Source of the DNA: an uncultured Bacteroidota bacterium
GTDB taxonomy: Bacteria > Bacteroidota > Bacteroidia > Flavobacteriales_F > PHOS-HE28
Length of the DNA stretch: 64,000 nucleotides
Direction of reading: 5' to 3'
Assembly: GCA_902826215.1 (NCBI GenBank)
Contig: CADEDY010000001.1
Coordinates: 1-64,000, forward strand
In this document: in pieces, positions 45,784 to 54,797 of the stretch
How positions within the stretch are numbered: position 1 is the stretch's first letter
How the letters are laid out: each line of letters opens with the position of its first letter
Position numbers and translations under genes: made by a program
The notes under the pieces: generated by a model
The model's database searches: none
Told to the model about the DNA's origin: nothing
The model's input: the letters and a program-made list of their open reading frames with translations, nothing else

Positions 45784-46941
45784 TCAATGATGGTATGGTT
45801 CCTCTACCGCCGCGCCGATATACATGGCTGACAGGAAAGTGAACACGTAGGCTTGGATGAAGGCGACCAGCAACTCGAGCATGGTCATGAAGATGGTGAA
45901 GGCCAAGGAGAAGACCCCAACACCCAAGCCTGCGCCGGTGCTGGTTTCGCCGAATACGAAGATCAAGCTGAAGAAGCTCAGCGCAATGATGTGGCCCGCT
46001 GTGATGTTGGCGAACAGTCGGATCATCAACACGAAGGGCTTCAGGAACATGCCGAGGATCTCCACGGGCGTCAGGATCGCGAGCACCCAGCCCGGTACGC
46101 CCGGCATCGCCAGGATGTGACCCCAGTAGTGTTTGTTGCCGTTCACCGTCACGATGATGAAGGTGATCAGTGCCAGCACCAAGGTGACTGCGATATTCCC
46201 TGTGAGGTTGGCGCCACCAGGGAAGAAGGGCACCAAGCCCATCAGGTTGTTCAGGAAGATGAAGAAGAAGGCCGTGAGCAGGTACGGCATGTACTTCATG
46301 TACTTGGGGCCGATGGCGCTCTTTGCTACATCATCACGCACGAAGAGGATGATCGGCTCCAACAGGTTCTGTATGCCTGTCGGAGCTTGACCGGCGCGGC
46401 GCGTATAGGCCTTGGCCACGCTGATGAAGACGAAGAGGAGGATCCCCAAGCTGATGAAAAGACTCACCACGTTCTTCGTGATGCTGATGTCCCATGTGGC
46501 CTTTGTTGCAGCCTCATCGATCGTCGCATGGTGCACATCGGTGCCATCTGCAGCATTCACAGCAACCACACTACCCTCGTGGAGCATGTAGCCGCCGTAG
46601 GTCTTGTGGCCGTGGTCGAAATGACTGCTGCTGAACACAGAGAATCCGCGTTCGGTGTTGTACAGGATCACCGGAAGAGGTAGAGTGGTGTGGCCCCAGA
46701 GGTGCCAGCCGTGCTCATCGCCGATGTGGTCCATGATGAGCTTGCCTGCATTGAACTTAACGCCGTTGTGTTCAACTTCCTCTGCGATCAGCTCCGGAGC
46801 TTCCGAATCTGATTCGATGGCATGAACAATGGCCTCGCTCGCTGGATCCAGAGCGTCACTTCCATGTTGCGCGAACACGGAGCCTACGAATAGGCTTCCG
46901 AACAGGAAGGACGCGGCATGCAGGAGGTTCGACGTCGACAT
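45784..46941 (-). CDS. atpB: F-type ATP synthase subunit a
   Basis: 385 residues, longer than the E. coli protein (271) because of an N-terminal signal peptide (SFLFGSLFVGSVFAQ) and an extracytoplasmic extension of about 150 residues with several His/Asp/Glu stretches, common in Bacteroidota. The core membrane part has the essential Arg in FVLMIRLFANITAGH and the final helix region LELLVAFIQAYVFTFL. It forms the proton half-channels next to the c-ring. Confidence 0.94.
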   Translation of the reverse strand: MSTSNLLHAASFLFGSLFVGSVFAQHGSDALDPASEAIVHAIESDSEAPELIAEEVEHNGVKFNAGKLIMDHIGDEHGWHLWGHTTLPLPVILYNTERGFSVFSSSHFDHGHKTYGGYMLHEGSVVAVNAADGTDVHHATIDEAATKATWDISITKNVVSLFISLGILLFVFISVAKAYTRRAGQAPTGIQNLLEPIILFVRDDVAKSAIGPKYMKYMPYLLTAFFFIFLNNLMGLVPFFPGGANLTGNIAVTLVLALITFIIVTVNGNKHYWGHILAMPGVPGWVLAILTPVEILGMFLKPFVLMIRLFANITAGHIIALSFFSLIFVFGETSTGAGLGVGVFSLAFTIFMTMLELLVAFIQAYVFTFLSAMYIGAAVEEPYHH

Positions 46942-46973
46942 CTCGAAGGGGGTGTGTCCCCGGTTTGCGGCCG

Positions 46974-46981
46974 CGAAGGTA
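46974..46981 (-). promoter_or_regulatory. Candidate -7 element of atpB-E-F-H-A-G
   Basis: The minus strand reads TACCTTCG, TAnnTTTG with C in place of T at the seventh position, 32 bases before the atpB ATG. A TTTTC lies further upstream at about the -33 distance. It would let the main subunits be expressed apart from the upstream bactofilin promoter. Confidence 0.4.
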
Positions 46982-47029
46982 GAACTCTGACGCGAATGAT
47001 GAAAACGAAGAGAAAAAGGTCTTGCGCGA

Positions 47030-47263
47030 TCAGCGCTTTCCGGTTTCCTTGAAGAGGTACACCATGGAGCCTGCGATCCCCAGCAAGCTCAAGAGCACCG
47101 TCAAGAACGGATATTTCCAACCGATGAGACCATCGAGCCACCAACCGGCAAAGGTGGAGGCCAGGATGACGCCAACCATGGTGAAGCCCAGACCCGTGAA
47201 ACGCAGGTAGCTGTTGTATTCCTTCCGGGCCTTGTCCAATGGCTTTTTCGGACCGCCGCTCAT
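47030..47263 (-). CDS. AtpZ/AtpI family protein
   Basis: 77 residues with two membrane helices (GFTMVGVILASTFAGWWLDG and FLTVLLSLLGIAGSMVYLF) and a basic N-terminus. The pattern fits the AtpZ/AtpI assembly factors found just upstream of atpB, which assist c-ring assembly or divalent cation uptake. It overlaps the next gene upstream by ATGA (47260-47263). Confidence 0.8.
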   Translation of the reverse strand: MSGGPKKPLDKARKEYNSYLRFTGLGFTMVGVILASTFAGWWLDGLIGWKYPFLTVLLSLLGIAGSMVYLFKETGKR

Positions 47264-47649
47264 GCCGTAGGACCTTTGGAAAGCCGCACCAAGCGATTGG
47301 TGCTGAAAGTGAGGTAAGCCAAATAGGCCAAAGCGAAGCTCAACGTGAACGGGACCATGATGTCCTTGGGCAAAGTGAGCATTAGCACCACGAGCACAGC
47401 AACAGAGGCGAACATCTTAAGGACCAGTCCGGTCATGAATCGCCGAACGAATCCCTTGGGGTCGGTGATCAGGCTCTTCTCCTGCCAGCGGTGCAGGAAA
47501 AAGGTGATCGACACGAAGTAGAGGAAGATGATGGCGTAATGGGTCGTAACGGGTGCTTTTACCAACTTGAGCAGTCCGAACAGCACCACTGCACAAACAC
47601 CCGTAAATGCCAGTAATGGAAGTAGGAACGACCGAGTAGGGGTCGCCAT
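47260..47649 (-). CDS. Small membrane protein of the ATP synthase cluster
   Basis: 129 residues with four predicted membrane helices (about 8-26, 35-51, 69-89 and 95-113). The loop with HRWQEKSLITDPKGFVRRFM is basic. The position, just upstream of AtpZ with an ATGA overlap, suggests an AtpI-like ATP synthase assembly helper, but sequence alone does not prove it. Confidence 0.65.
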   Translation of the reverse strand: MATPTRSFLLPLLAFTGVCAVVLFGLLKLVKAPVTTHYAIIFLYFVSITFFLHRWQEKSLITDPKGFVRRFMTGLVLKMFASVAVLVVLMLTLPKDIMVPFTLSFALAYLAYLTFSTNRLVRLSKGPTA

Positions 47650-47670
47650 ATCACATGGAGAACTTGAGGA

Positions 47671-48132
47671 TCAACGGGAGGCCTGTGCCTGCTCCGAACG
47701 TGAAGGGTTGTTCTCCGTACGCAAGCGAACGGGGTCCATTTCCTTCACCACACCACCGCCCATGCTACAGTTACCGGTGAACACGGCACCCGGCTCGATC
47801 GCGAGCTTCTTGGTGTTGATGTCGCCTTGCAACTTGGCCGTGGCCTTCAGGCTCAAGAGATCCTGGCAATTCACTTTGCCGATCACGGTGCCTTCGATAT
47901 CCGAGCTCTGACAGATCACCTCGCCCTCGATCACCCCGGTCTGTCCCACGATCACGCGGCCACGGGCATTCACGGTCCCTTTCACGCGACCATCGATGCG
48001 GATATTGCTATCGCTCTTGATCTCGCCCTCGATGGAGGTGCCCTCCATGATGCTGTTGATCTTGCCGGGGCTGACGGGTTCTGCGGTCTTGTTCATGGGT
48101 GTCGGATTCGCAGGTTTCTCGCTTCGGAACAT
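47671..48132 (-). CDS. Bactofilin family polymer-forming protein
   Basis: 153 residues from the ATG at 48132 (a GTG 19 codons upstream lies beyond the likely promoter). The central part (about 30-130) is the repetitive right-handed beta-helix of bactofilins: GTSIEGEIKSDSNIRIDG, then GTVNARGRVIVG, then IEGEVICQSSDIEG. Flanking tails are disordered and polar. Bactofilins form filaments that scaffold cell-wall enzymes and shape. It heads the transcript that continues into the ATP synthase genes (21-bp gap). Confidence 0.9.
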   Translation of the reverse strand: MFRSEKPANPTPMNKTAEPVSPGKINSIMEGTSIEGEIKSDSNIRIDGRVKGTVNARGRVIVGQTGVIEGEVICQSSDIEGTVIGKVNCQDLLSLKATAKLQGDINTKKLAIEPGAVFTGNCSMGGGVVKEMDPVRLRTENNPSRSEQAQASR

Positions 48133-48167
48133 GGTTCCTTGGGTTGCAGGTAAATCAGTGGTCGGGT

Positions 48168-48175
48168 CAAAGATA
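48168..48175 (-). promoter_or_regulatory. -7 promoter element of the bactofilin gene
   Basis: The minus strand reads TATCTTTG, a perfect TAnnTTTG, 35 bases before the ATG at 48132. No clear -33 element is seen; the region upstream overlaps the 3' end of porW. Confidence 0.55.
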
Positions 48176-48194
48176 ATGGCGCGGCGCACTTATC

Positions 48195-50822
48195 CTATTG
48201 ACCGTCAAGGTAGTTCTCCGTGAAGAAGGCGGTATACCCATCGAGGTCCTTGCTCTTGAAAAGTTGGGCATAATTCTCCGTCGTAATGGGGAAAGCCGGA
48301 TACCCTTGGTCGTTGATCCCCACCAAGCCCGGATTGGCACTGGAGAACAAGGCGAAGTACTCCATGGCCTTCTGTTTCGATTCGAAGAAGCTGAGCAGCA
48401 CCACTTGATGGTCGGTATCCAAGAAGCTGTTGGTGATCTCCACCGGCGTGGTGGGGTAGTAATCGCGGTTGAAGGTGGAGATGCTGAGTTTGATGGCGTT
48501 GAGGTCGGAGCCGGAGTTGGGCACGATCAAGGCGAAGTAGTGCTGGCCTGCGTCCGGCTTGTAGTCCCCGGATGTCCCGGCTCTGCGAGCAGGCTCGGGT
48601 GGGTTTCCGGAGGTGCGGTCCAACGCGGTCAATAGGTCGGTGGCGGCGTGCTCTTCATCGGTGCCGGGGAACTTGGTGACCACCTCGCGCAAAGCCTCTC
48701 GGAATCCTTGTGTATCGCGCATACCGCCAATGGACATGGCGCGTAGCATGTGGTATTTCGGGAGAAAGTGGTTGCGCGGTTCGTTCGCAATGACCCCGGC
48801 GCAGGACACGATCACCGAGTTGTACATGTATTGGCGATAGCGGTCGTAGACCTCCTTGTAGGCCACCTCCTCTTCGGCACGACGCGCCTCATCCGCTTGA
48901 AGGATATTCGGATCGCGCACCAAGCGTGCGAACTCGGAGTCGGGCCAGCGCTCCAGAATGATATTCGCATAGCTCTGTGACCCCGAACCATCGGGTGCGA
49001 AATAGTTCGTGGTCTGCTCCTTCTCGAGATAGATCCGGTAAAGCTGATAGTAGCTCTCCGGTGTGAAACGGCACTCATCGAACCGGTTGTTCAACACTTC
49101 GAAGCTTTCTATCGCGTTGTCCGGATCCTTCAGTTGCTCCTTGTAGATGATGCCGCTGGTGTACAAAGCACTACAAATGCGGGCGTTGGAAGCTTCCAAG
49201 GCTGCGTCATCCTTCGGAATATCCTTGGTGTAGAAAGAGGGATCCTTCCATTCGCTTTCAACCTTTTCTGTCTTTTCGGCCGTCTCTTCCAAGAGTTCCT
49301 CTTCGATCTGCTCAGCCAGAATGCTGCCGCTCTTGTCCTTGCGACGCCAATCGTCCTCCAAGGGTCTATTGCCCCATTTCTTCCGGAAGTTGGACAGACC
49401 ACGACCGATCTGCGTAGGGTCGTAGAAATACCACGTGCCGCGGCCAACACCCGGTGTAGGAGGTGGTTTACCGGCATCGGGGTTCGCCTCGGCCAAGGCA
49501 CGGGCATCCTTCTCGGCCTGTTCTTTCTCGGACTCTTGTTGCTCCCGATCACGGATCAGGCCACGGATCTTCTTCTCCAGATCCTTGTCGTCCAATTTGC
49601 TCAAGGCCTGTAGGCTATCCTCCAACTCGATGATGGCCAATTGTTCCACCAATTCGCCCAGTACACGGGCACGTGTCTTCACCTCTTCCGAGCGCGGGTG
49701 GGTCTCGGCGAGCAAGGTTTGCGTGGAGTCGTAGTACAACTGCGCACTGGCGTAGGTCCGATCGTCGAAGTACAGATCGGCCAAACGAAGGAAGGTCTTG
49801 GCTTTCTGTTTCGTGTCCGTGGTGCTCACTTTGGCACTGGTCAGCAAGTGGTCGATGGCGCTGGAGTCCTTCCGCTCCTTCAGGTCCAGGTCGGCCAACG
49901 CGTAGTGCAGCATATCGAAGTGGTCGATGTGCTTGTCGTCGCGTAGCATCCGGTTCAGGCGTTTCCGGATCTCCTTGCTATCGCCTTTGTTGAAGGCCAG
50001 TGCTTGGAAGATCCGCGTCTGGAACGCCATTTCGTATGGCGGATTCATCCGTGCCACCATGGCGTATTGCTTCAGCGCTTTTTCTTCTTGCCCTTTCAAT
50101 TGGTAGAGTTGTGCCAGCACGAAGGCCCAGCGAACGCGTTCCTTCTTGGTCCCCGCATTGGGGATGGCATTCTCCAAGTGAACGATGGCATCATCGACCT
50201 TACCGCGCTTGAGGTCGAGTTCGGCTTTCACCGCGCTCAGTTCCCCGTGGTCGAATTTCTTCGGAAGCACCTTCTGGTTCGTCACCTCATCAAGCGCGCT
50301 CTGGGCCTTGCCGAATTGCTCCAGTTGAATGGCGGTCCTGGCCAGCCACACATAGCTCTCCAATTGGCGGTTCTCCCCTTTGAAGCGACGGCTCACGTAA
50401 GTGAATCCACGTTCCGCCTCATAGTAGTTCATCTTGTAGAACTGGCTCTTCGCGATCACGAACCAAGCGTCGTCGATCCACGCGTTCTTCTCCTTGCCCT
50501 CGATGTTCATCGAGTGCCGTTCGATCACCAAAGAGCATTTATCGATGCACTTCTCCAGGTCGGGTATTGCAGCCTTGGCTTCTGCATCGGAGCCATAGAT
50601 GAAGAGCGGGAGCACCTCATCGTAATCATCCACGTGGTTCTCCTCGATCCCGGCCACCACCGTCTTCAGCTTTTCATTGGCATTGAACCAGCCATTGTCC
50701 CTAGCGGTCAGCCGATGGAACGTACGGTTGATGAACGCATCCTTTTCTTGCGAGCATCCCACAGCAAGCACCACCAAAAGTGCGAGCGGTCCGATGAGGC
50801 GATATGGAATACGGTGTACCAA
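48195..50822 (-). CDS. porW: Type IX secretion system lipoprotein PorW/SprE
   Basis: 875 residues, matching PorW/SprE length. A lipoprotein signal (LIGPLALLVVLAVGC, Cys23) is followed by the family-specific NRTFHRLTARDNGWFNANEKL and a chain of TPR units (about 90-440). A coiled, charged middle (about 430-560) and a further TPR block come next, with a C-terminal globular part. In P. gingivalis PorW links the PorK/N ring to the outer-membrane translocon; in F. johnsoniae SprE is needed for gliding. The start codon is TTG at 50822: an in-frame stop lies 19 bases upstream and no ATG precedes the signal peptide. Confidence 0.88.
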   Translation of the reverse strand: MVHRIPYRLIGPLALLVVLAVGCSQEKDAFINRTFHRLTARDNGWFNANEKLKTVVAGIEENHVDDYDEVLPLFIYGSDAEAKAAIPDLEKCIDKCSLVIERHSMNIEGKEKNAWIDDAWFVIAKSQFYKMNYYEAERGFTYVSRRFKGENRQLESYVWLARTAIQLEQFGKAQSALDEVTNQKVLPKKFDHGELSAVKAELDLKRGKVDDAIVHLENAIPNAGTKKERVRWAFVLAQLYQLKGQEEKALKQYAMVARMNPPYEMAFQTRIFQALAFNKGDSKEIRKRLNRMLRDDKHIDHFDMLHYALADLDLKERKDSSAIDHLLTSAKVSTTDTKQKAKTFLRLADLYFDDRTYASAQLYYDSTQTLLAETHPRSEEVKTRARVLGELVEQLAIIELEDSLQALSKLDDKDLEKKIRGLIRDREQQESEKEQAEKDARALAEANPDAGKPPPTPGVGRGTWYFYDPTQIGRGLSNFRKKWGNRPLEDDWRRKDKSGSILAEQIEEELLEETAEKTEKVESEWKDPSFYTKDIPKDDAALEASNARICSALYTSGIIYKEQLKDPDNAIESFEVLNNRFDECRFTPESYYQLYRIYLEKEQTTNYFAPDGSGSQSYANIILERWPDSEFARLVRDPNILQADEARRAEEEVAYKEVYDRYRQYMYNSVIVSCAGVIANEPRNHFLPKYHMLRAMSIGGMRDTQGFREALREVVTKFPGTDEEHAATDLLTALDRTSGNPPEPARRAGTSGDYKPDAGQHYFALIVPNSGSDLNAIKLSISTFNRDYYPTTPVEITNSFLDTDHQVVLLSFFESKQKAMEYFALFSSANPGLVGINDQGYPAFPITTENYAQLFKSKDLDGYTAFFTENYLDGQ

Positions 50823-50886
50823 CGGTCGTGCTTGGGATAACTACGAACGGGCGAAGTTATTTCATGGACGTGGATCCGGATCGTCC

Positions 50887-50923
50887 TTTGTTCTCCTGAC
50901 CAGGGAAGCAACACCGATATTTG
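50887..50923 (+). promoter_or_regulatory. Candidate promoter of the M23 peptidase gene
   Basis: TTTG at 50887-50890 and GATATTTG at 50916-50923 resemble the Bacteroidota -33 and -7 elements (first base of TAnnTTTG differs; the 25-bp spacer is slightly long). The ATG begins five bases after the -7 element, so a leaderless message is likely. On the other strand, TAACTTCG (50852-50859) could serve porW. Confidence 0.45.
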
Positions 50924-50927
50924 TGCG

Positions 50928-51824
50928 ATGCCCACCAACCCCGTTCCTGGCGCAAGGCGCGGAGATCGCAAAACGAAGTGGTTGCGGAAGCTCAAGGACC
51001 GCTATCGGCTGCTCTTGATCAACGACCGCACTTTCGAGGAGCGTTTCAGCATGCGGCTCAATCGCCTCAATGTGCTGCTATTGGGGGTCACGGCCTTCTT
51101 GGCCTACGGCGCCTTCGTCACTGCGGTCATCGTTCTTACCCCGCTGAAACGCTACATACCGGGTTACGCGGACCAAGAGACCAAGCGCAATGCCTACCGG
51201 AGTACATTGATGGCCGATTCGTTGGAGATCCAGCTCCGGCAGCGAGACCTGTACATCGAGAATCTTCGCGCGGTATTGAGCGGAGAGCTTCCCGCCGACA
51301 GTGCGAACCTGTTCACGCCCTTGGCGACCACACCGGGACCGGAGGACCTACATGCCAGTCGGGCCGATAGCGTGTTACGGGCCCGGGTTGCCAAGGAAGA
51401 GGCCTACAGTTTGGGAGAAGATCGCGGAACAGCAGGTCGCCGGGAATTGGCGGGGGTGTTCTTCTTCCCTCCACTGCGAGGGATCATCACCAGTGAATTC
51501 GAAAGCGAGAAGGATCATTTCGGGATCGACATAGTTGCCAAGGCCGATGCGGCAGTGAAGGCCTGCCTATCCGGAACAGTTACCCTGGCCAGCTGGACCA
51601 CCGACGCAGGTCACATCATCCAGATCCAGCACGCCAACGACCTGGTGAGCATCTACAAGCACAACAGCGTGCTCCTGAAACAAGTGGGCGATAAAGTGAA
51701 AGCCGGCGAAGCCATCGCAATTGTCGGGGATAGCGGAGAACTCACTTCTGGTCCGCATCTGCACTTCGAACTTTGGTTGAACGGAGAGGCCGTGGACCCT
51801 CAGGCCTTCATGGTGTTCCAATGA
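50928..51824 (+). CDS. M23 family metallopeptidase (intact LytM domain)
   Basis: 298 residues. A basic cytoplasmic start is followed by one membrane helix (NVLLLGVTAFLAYGAFVTAVIVL, about 48-70), a short coiled region and a C-terminal LytM domain (about 180-295). All zinc and catalytic residues are kept: HxxxD as DHFGIDI and HxH as GPHLHFELW. It should be an inner-membrane-anchored endopeptidase that cuts peptidoglycan cross-links. This contrasts with the degenerate EnvC-like protein at 10.3-11.5 kb. Confidence 0.9.
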   Translation: MPTNPVPGARRGDRKTKWLRKLKDRYRLLLINDRTFEERFSMRLNRLNVLLLGVTAFLAYGAFVTAVIVLTPLKRYIPGYADQETKRNAYRSTLMADSLEIQLRQRDLYIENLRAVLSGELPADSANLFTPLATTPGPEDLHASRADSVLRARVAKEEAYSLGEDRGTAGRRELAGVFFFPPLRGIITSEFESEKDHFGIDIVAKADAAVKACLSGTVTLASWTTDAGHIIQIQHANDLVSIYKHNSVLLKQVGDKVKAGEAIAIVGDSGELTSGPHLHFELWLNGEAVDPQAFMVFQ

Positions 51825-51861
51825 GGAGCCCAATTGCTCACTACTGAACGAGCATTCGAAC

Positions 51862-53370
51862 ATGAGCCTCAAGTCCGCCATCGCGAAGCCTTATGCCCGG
51901 TACGTAACCAACGCGGTGATGAAGCGGGCTTTGGATGCCCCTGCCACGCAAGCGGCGGTGCTTCGAGAGCTGGTCCGTTTTGCAGGAGATACCTCGTTCG
52001 GGAAGGAGCATCGCCTCCACGACTTGCGTGATCATCAAGGCCTGGTGCAGTCCATTCCGTTGCGCGATTACGAAGGCTTCAAGCCCTACATCGAGCGTAT
52101 CCGGTTCGGGGAGGAAGATGTCCTTTGGCCCGGGAGGCCTCTCTATTTCTGCAAGACCAGCGGTACCACCAGCGGTGCGAAGTTCATCCCCATCACCAAG
52201 GAAAGCCTGCCCAACCACATCGGCAGCGCACGCCAAGCCCTGCTTGCCTACATCGCGCACAGCGGTCGTGCGGATTTCGTGGATGGCAAGATGATCTTCC
52301 TGCAAGGCAGTCCCGTGTTGGATAAGAGCGGGCACATTCCTTCCGGTCGCTTGAGTGGGATCGTGGCCAACCACGTACCGGCCTACCTGCTTCGGAACCG
52401 CATGCCCAGTTTCGCCACCAATGCCATTGCGGATTGGGAAACGAAGGTGGAAGCCATCGTTGGTGAAACAAGAAAGGCCGACATGCGCTTGATCAGTGGC
52501 ATACCGGCGTGGGTGCAGATGTATTTCGAACGGCTGCTTGCCCGCACCGGCAAGGCGAATGTGAAAGAGGTCTTCCCCAACTTTTCGCTATTCGTATACG
52601 GGGGAGTCAACTACGCGCCTTACCGCAGCCGCATGGAGGCCTTGATCGGTTCCAGTGTTCCTAGTGTGGAGTTGTTCCCCGCCAGCGAAGGGTTCATTGC
52701 CTATCAGGACAAAAGCCCGGAAGAAGGCCTGTTGCTCGTATTGGACAACGGGATCTACTATGGCTTCTTACCCGTGGACGCGCACACTTCACAAGAAGCC
52801 ACAACGGGAAAGGAGCCGGGTCCACAAAGACCACTTTCCATCGCCGATGTCGAAGTCGGCGTCCAATACGCGCTCGTGCTCTATACCAACGCTGGCCTTT
52901 GGGGCTACGAGATCGGCGACACCGTGAAATTCGTTTCACTTTCTCCGCCCCGCATTGTTGTAACGGGGCGAACCAAGCACTTCACCAGCGCCTTTGGAGA
53001 ACATGTGATCGCAGAAGAAGTGGAGGGGGCGCTGAAGGATTCCATGGCCGAAATGCCTTGCGAGGTCAGCGAATTCACCGTCGCCCCGCAGCTTTCTCCA
53101 TCAGAAGGGCTGCCCTACCACGAGTGGTACATCGAATTCGCGCAAGCACCTGCGGACCCATCGCACTTCGCGCAATTGATCGATAGTGCATTGCAGAAGC
53201 GGAATGTGTACTACAAGGATCTGATCACCGGGAAGGTGCTACGTCCTCTGGTCATCCGGTCGCTTCAACGCGGGGCTTTCGCCGCCTGGATGAAAGCACG
53301 AGGCATGAATGATGCGCAAAGCAAAGTGCCGAGGCTTGCGAATGACCGACGATACGTCGAGGGTCTTTAG
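51862..53370 (+). CDS. GH3-like acyl-adenylating enzyme
   Basis: 502 residues. The adenylate-forming motif is CKTSGTTSGAKFIPIT (about 94-109), followed by ELFPASEGFIAYQ and a C-terminal VVTGRTKHFTSAFGEH. This matches the GH3 auxin-responsive-promoter family. Plant members conjugate amino acids to hormones; bacterial roles are mostly unknown, so an ATP-dependent acyl-acid amido-synthetase activity is inferred only. It begins 37 bp after the M23 gene and may be co-transcribed. Confidence 0.88.
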   Translation: MSLKSAIAKPYARYVTNAVMKRALDAPATQAAVLRELVRFAGDTSFGKEHRLHDLRDHQGLVQSIPLRDYEGFKPYIERIRFGEEDVLWPGRPLYFCKTSGTTSGAKFIPITKESLPNHIGSARQALLAYIAHSGRADFVDGKMIFLQGSPVLDKSGHIPSGRLSGIVANHVPAYLLRNRMPSFATNAIADWETKVEAIVGETRKADMRLISGIPAWVQMYFERLLARTGKANVKEVFPNFSLFVYGGVNYAPYRSRMEALIGSSVPSVELFPASEGFIAYQDKSPEEGLLLVLDNGIYYGFLPVDAHTSQEATTGKEPGPQRPLSIADVEVGVQYALVLYTNAGLWGYEIGDTVKFVSLSPPRIVVTGRTKHFTSAFGEHVIAEEVEGALKDSMAEMPCEVSEFTVAPQLSPSEGLPYHEWYIEFAQAPADPSHFAQLIDSALQKRNVYYKDLITGKVLRPLVIRSLQRGAFAAWMKARGMNDAQSKVPRLANDRRYVEGL

Positions 53371-53371
53371 T

Positions 53372-53533
53372 TCACCCGATCACCTGCGCCTGTGGATAGC
53401 GTTTCTTCCAGAATTCAAGAGCCTTCAGGTTGGCGAGTGTGATCACCGTGCGGTGGTCCAATTGCACCTTGATGGCTTTAAGACCTTCTTTGATCGGCTG
53501 GGTAAGAATGAGGTTCTTTTTGGCCCGTGGCAT
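53372..53533 (-). CDS. Short conserved-looking protein, 53 residues
   Basis: An ATG at 53533 opens 53 codons ending TGA at 53372-53374. The protein starts PRAKKNLILTQPIKEGLKAI and ends KALEFWKKRYPQAQVIG: basic, with no signal peptide and a mixed strand-helix look. Codon usage resembles neighbouring genes, and the stop lies one base from the stop of the convergent GH3-like gene, as with other convergent pairs here. I do not recognise a family. The rest of the interval, 53534-53722, holds no other gene I can support. Confidence 0.6.
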   Translation of the reverse strand: MPRAKKNLILTQPIKEGLKAIKVQLDHRTVITLANLKALEFWKKRYPQAQVIG

Positions 53534-53706
53534 GTTCTATCGAAATTGGTTCTTCAGCACATACGCGGATCGCGTGCCAAATGGTTCATCACCGGCCGGG
53601 ATATCGCCATTTCTCGCATTTCCTGACAAGGCTGTGGCAATGCAAATACCGGCGCGTTGTGGAATTCATTCCCCGGATCGGAGTAGAAACCAGGTCGGTC
53701 GCGCCC

Positions 53707-53714
53707 CACATTTG
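53707..53714 (+). promoter_or_regulatory. Candidate -7 element of the sua5 gene
   Basis: CACATTTG matches TAnnTTTG except for the first base. It lies eight bases before the ATG at 53723, again giving a very short or absent leader. Confidence 0.4.
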
Positions 53715-53722
53715 CGGTCGAA

Positions 53723-54676
53723 ATGGCGCATATAGGAACGGACATCAGCAAGGCCGCGGACCTGCTCCGTGCTGGCGAAGCGGTAGCTGTGCCGACCGAA
53801 ACGGTTTACGGCTTAGCAGCGAATGCATTCGATGAGGCCGCTGTCCTTCGGATCTTCACCATCAAGGAGCGGCCGACCTTCGACCCGCTCATCGTCCACA
53901 TTGCGCAGCGTTCGGATCTGCACAAGGTCGCACAACAGGTCCCTGCAAGTGCCGAGGTCCTGATGGATGCCTTCTGGCCGGGGCCGCTCACATTGGTTCT
54001 GCCCAAGCGCCCCGAAGTGCCTGACCTGGTGACCAGCGGTTTGGATTCCGTGGCCGTGCGCATGCCCGCGCATCCCATGATGATCGAACTGCTTGGATCC
54101 TTGGACTTCCCGCTTGCGGCCCCCAGCGCCAATCCGTTCGGCTACATCAGCCCCACCACAGCGCAGCACGTTGCGGATCAATTGGGGGAGAAAGTGCCCT
54201 ATATACTGGACGGTGGCCCTTGTGCGGTTGGCGTGGAAAGTACCATCATCGGGTGGGAGCCGGAAGGTGGCGGCCGGTGGGTCCTCTATCGACCCGGAGG
54301 CATAACCACGGAACAGATCGAAGTACTCGTTGGGCCTTTGGGCAATTCCGACAAAGGCCCCGTTCCCATGGCGCCGGGGATGATGGACAGCCACTATGCG
54401 CCGCGCAAACCGTTTTATGTAGGCGATGTTCCAGCACTGATGAAACGCTTCGCAGGTCGCTCCATTGGCGTGATCAGCTTTACCACCGACCATGACGCGC
54501 ACCGTTGCGAAGTGCTTTCGGAGAGCGGTGATCTTGCGCAAGCGGCGCGCAATCTCTTCGCCGTACTGCGCGAATTGGACGACAGCGATTGTGCGGTGAT
54601 CATCGCGGAAAAATTCCCGGAAGAGGGTTTGGGTCGGGCGATCAATGATCGTCTGCGGAGGGCTTCAGCAAAATAG
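53723..54676 (+). CDS. Threonylcarbamoyl-AMP synthase (Sua5 type)
   Basis: 317 residues: a YrdC domain (about 1-190) with VPTETVYGLAANA, KERP, WPGPLTLVL and PLAAPSANPFGYISP, followed by the C-terminal Sua5 domain (about 210-315) entered by the linker PGMMDSHYAPRKP. The enzyme makes threonylcarbamoyl-AMP from threonine, bicarbonate and ATP, the first step of t6A formation at position 37 of ANN-decoding tRNAs. The extra domain distinguishes it from the shorter TsaC. Confidence 0.93.
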   Translation: MAHIGTDISKAADLLRAGEAVAVPTETVYGLAANAFDEAAVLRIFTIKERPTFDPLIVHIAQRSDLHKVAQQVPASAEVLMDAFWPGPLTLVLPKRPEVPDLVTSGLDSVAVRMPAHPMMIELLGSLDFPLAAPSANPFGYISPTTAQHVADQLGEKVPYILDGGPCAVGVESTIIGWEPEGGGRWVLYRPGGITTEQIEVLVGPLGNSDKGPVPMAPGMMDSHYAPRKPFYVGDVPALMKRFAGRSIGVISFTTDHDAHRCEVLSESGDLAQAARNLFAVLRELDDSDCAVIIAEKFPEEGLGRAINDRLRRASAK

Positions 54677-54797
54677 GCCGGTCGAGCACATCGGCCAGTT
54701 GGTCGGATCGTTGAGCACGGCGTTCGAAAGCGGGCCAAGGCGAGAGTTGGATGGCCGCTCCATGGCCTTATCTTCAACCACCATCAACCCACTCTCC

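Noticed and set aside
53309-53835. Plus-strand small open frames over the gap before sua5
   Set aside because: They overlap the GH3-like gene end or sua5 start and lack domain-like features; the minus-strand 53-codon frame explains the interval better.
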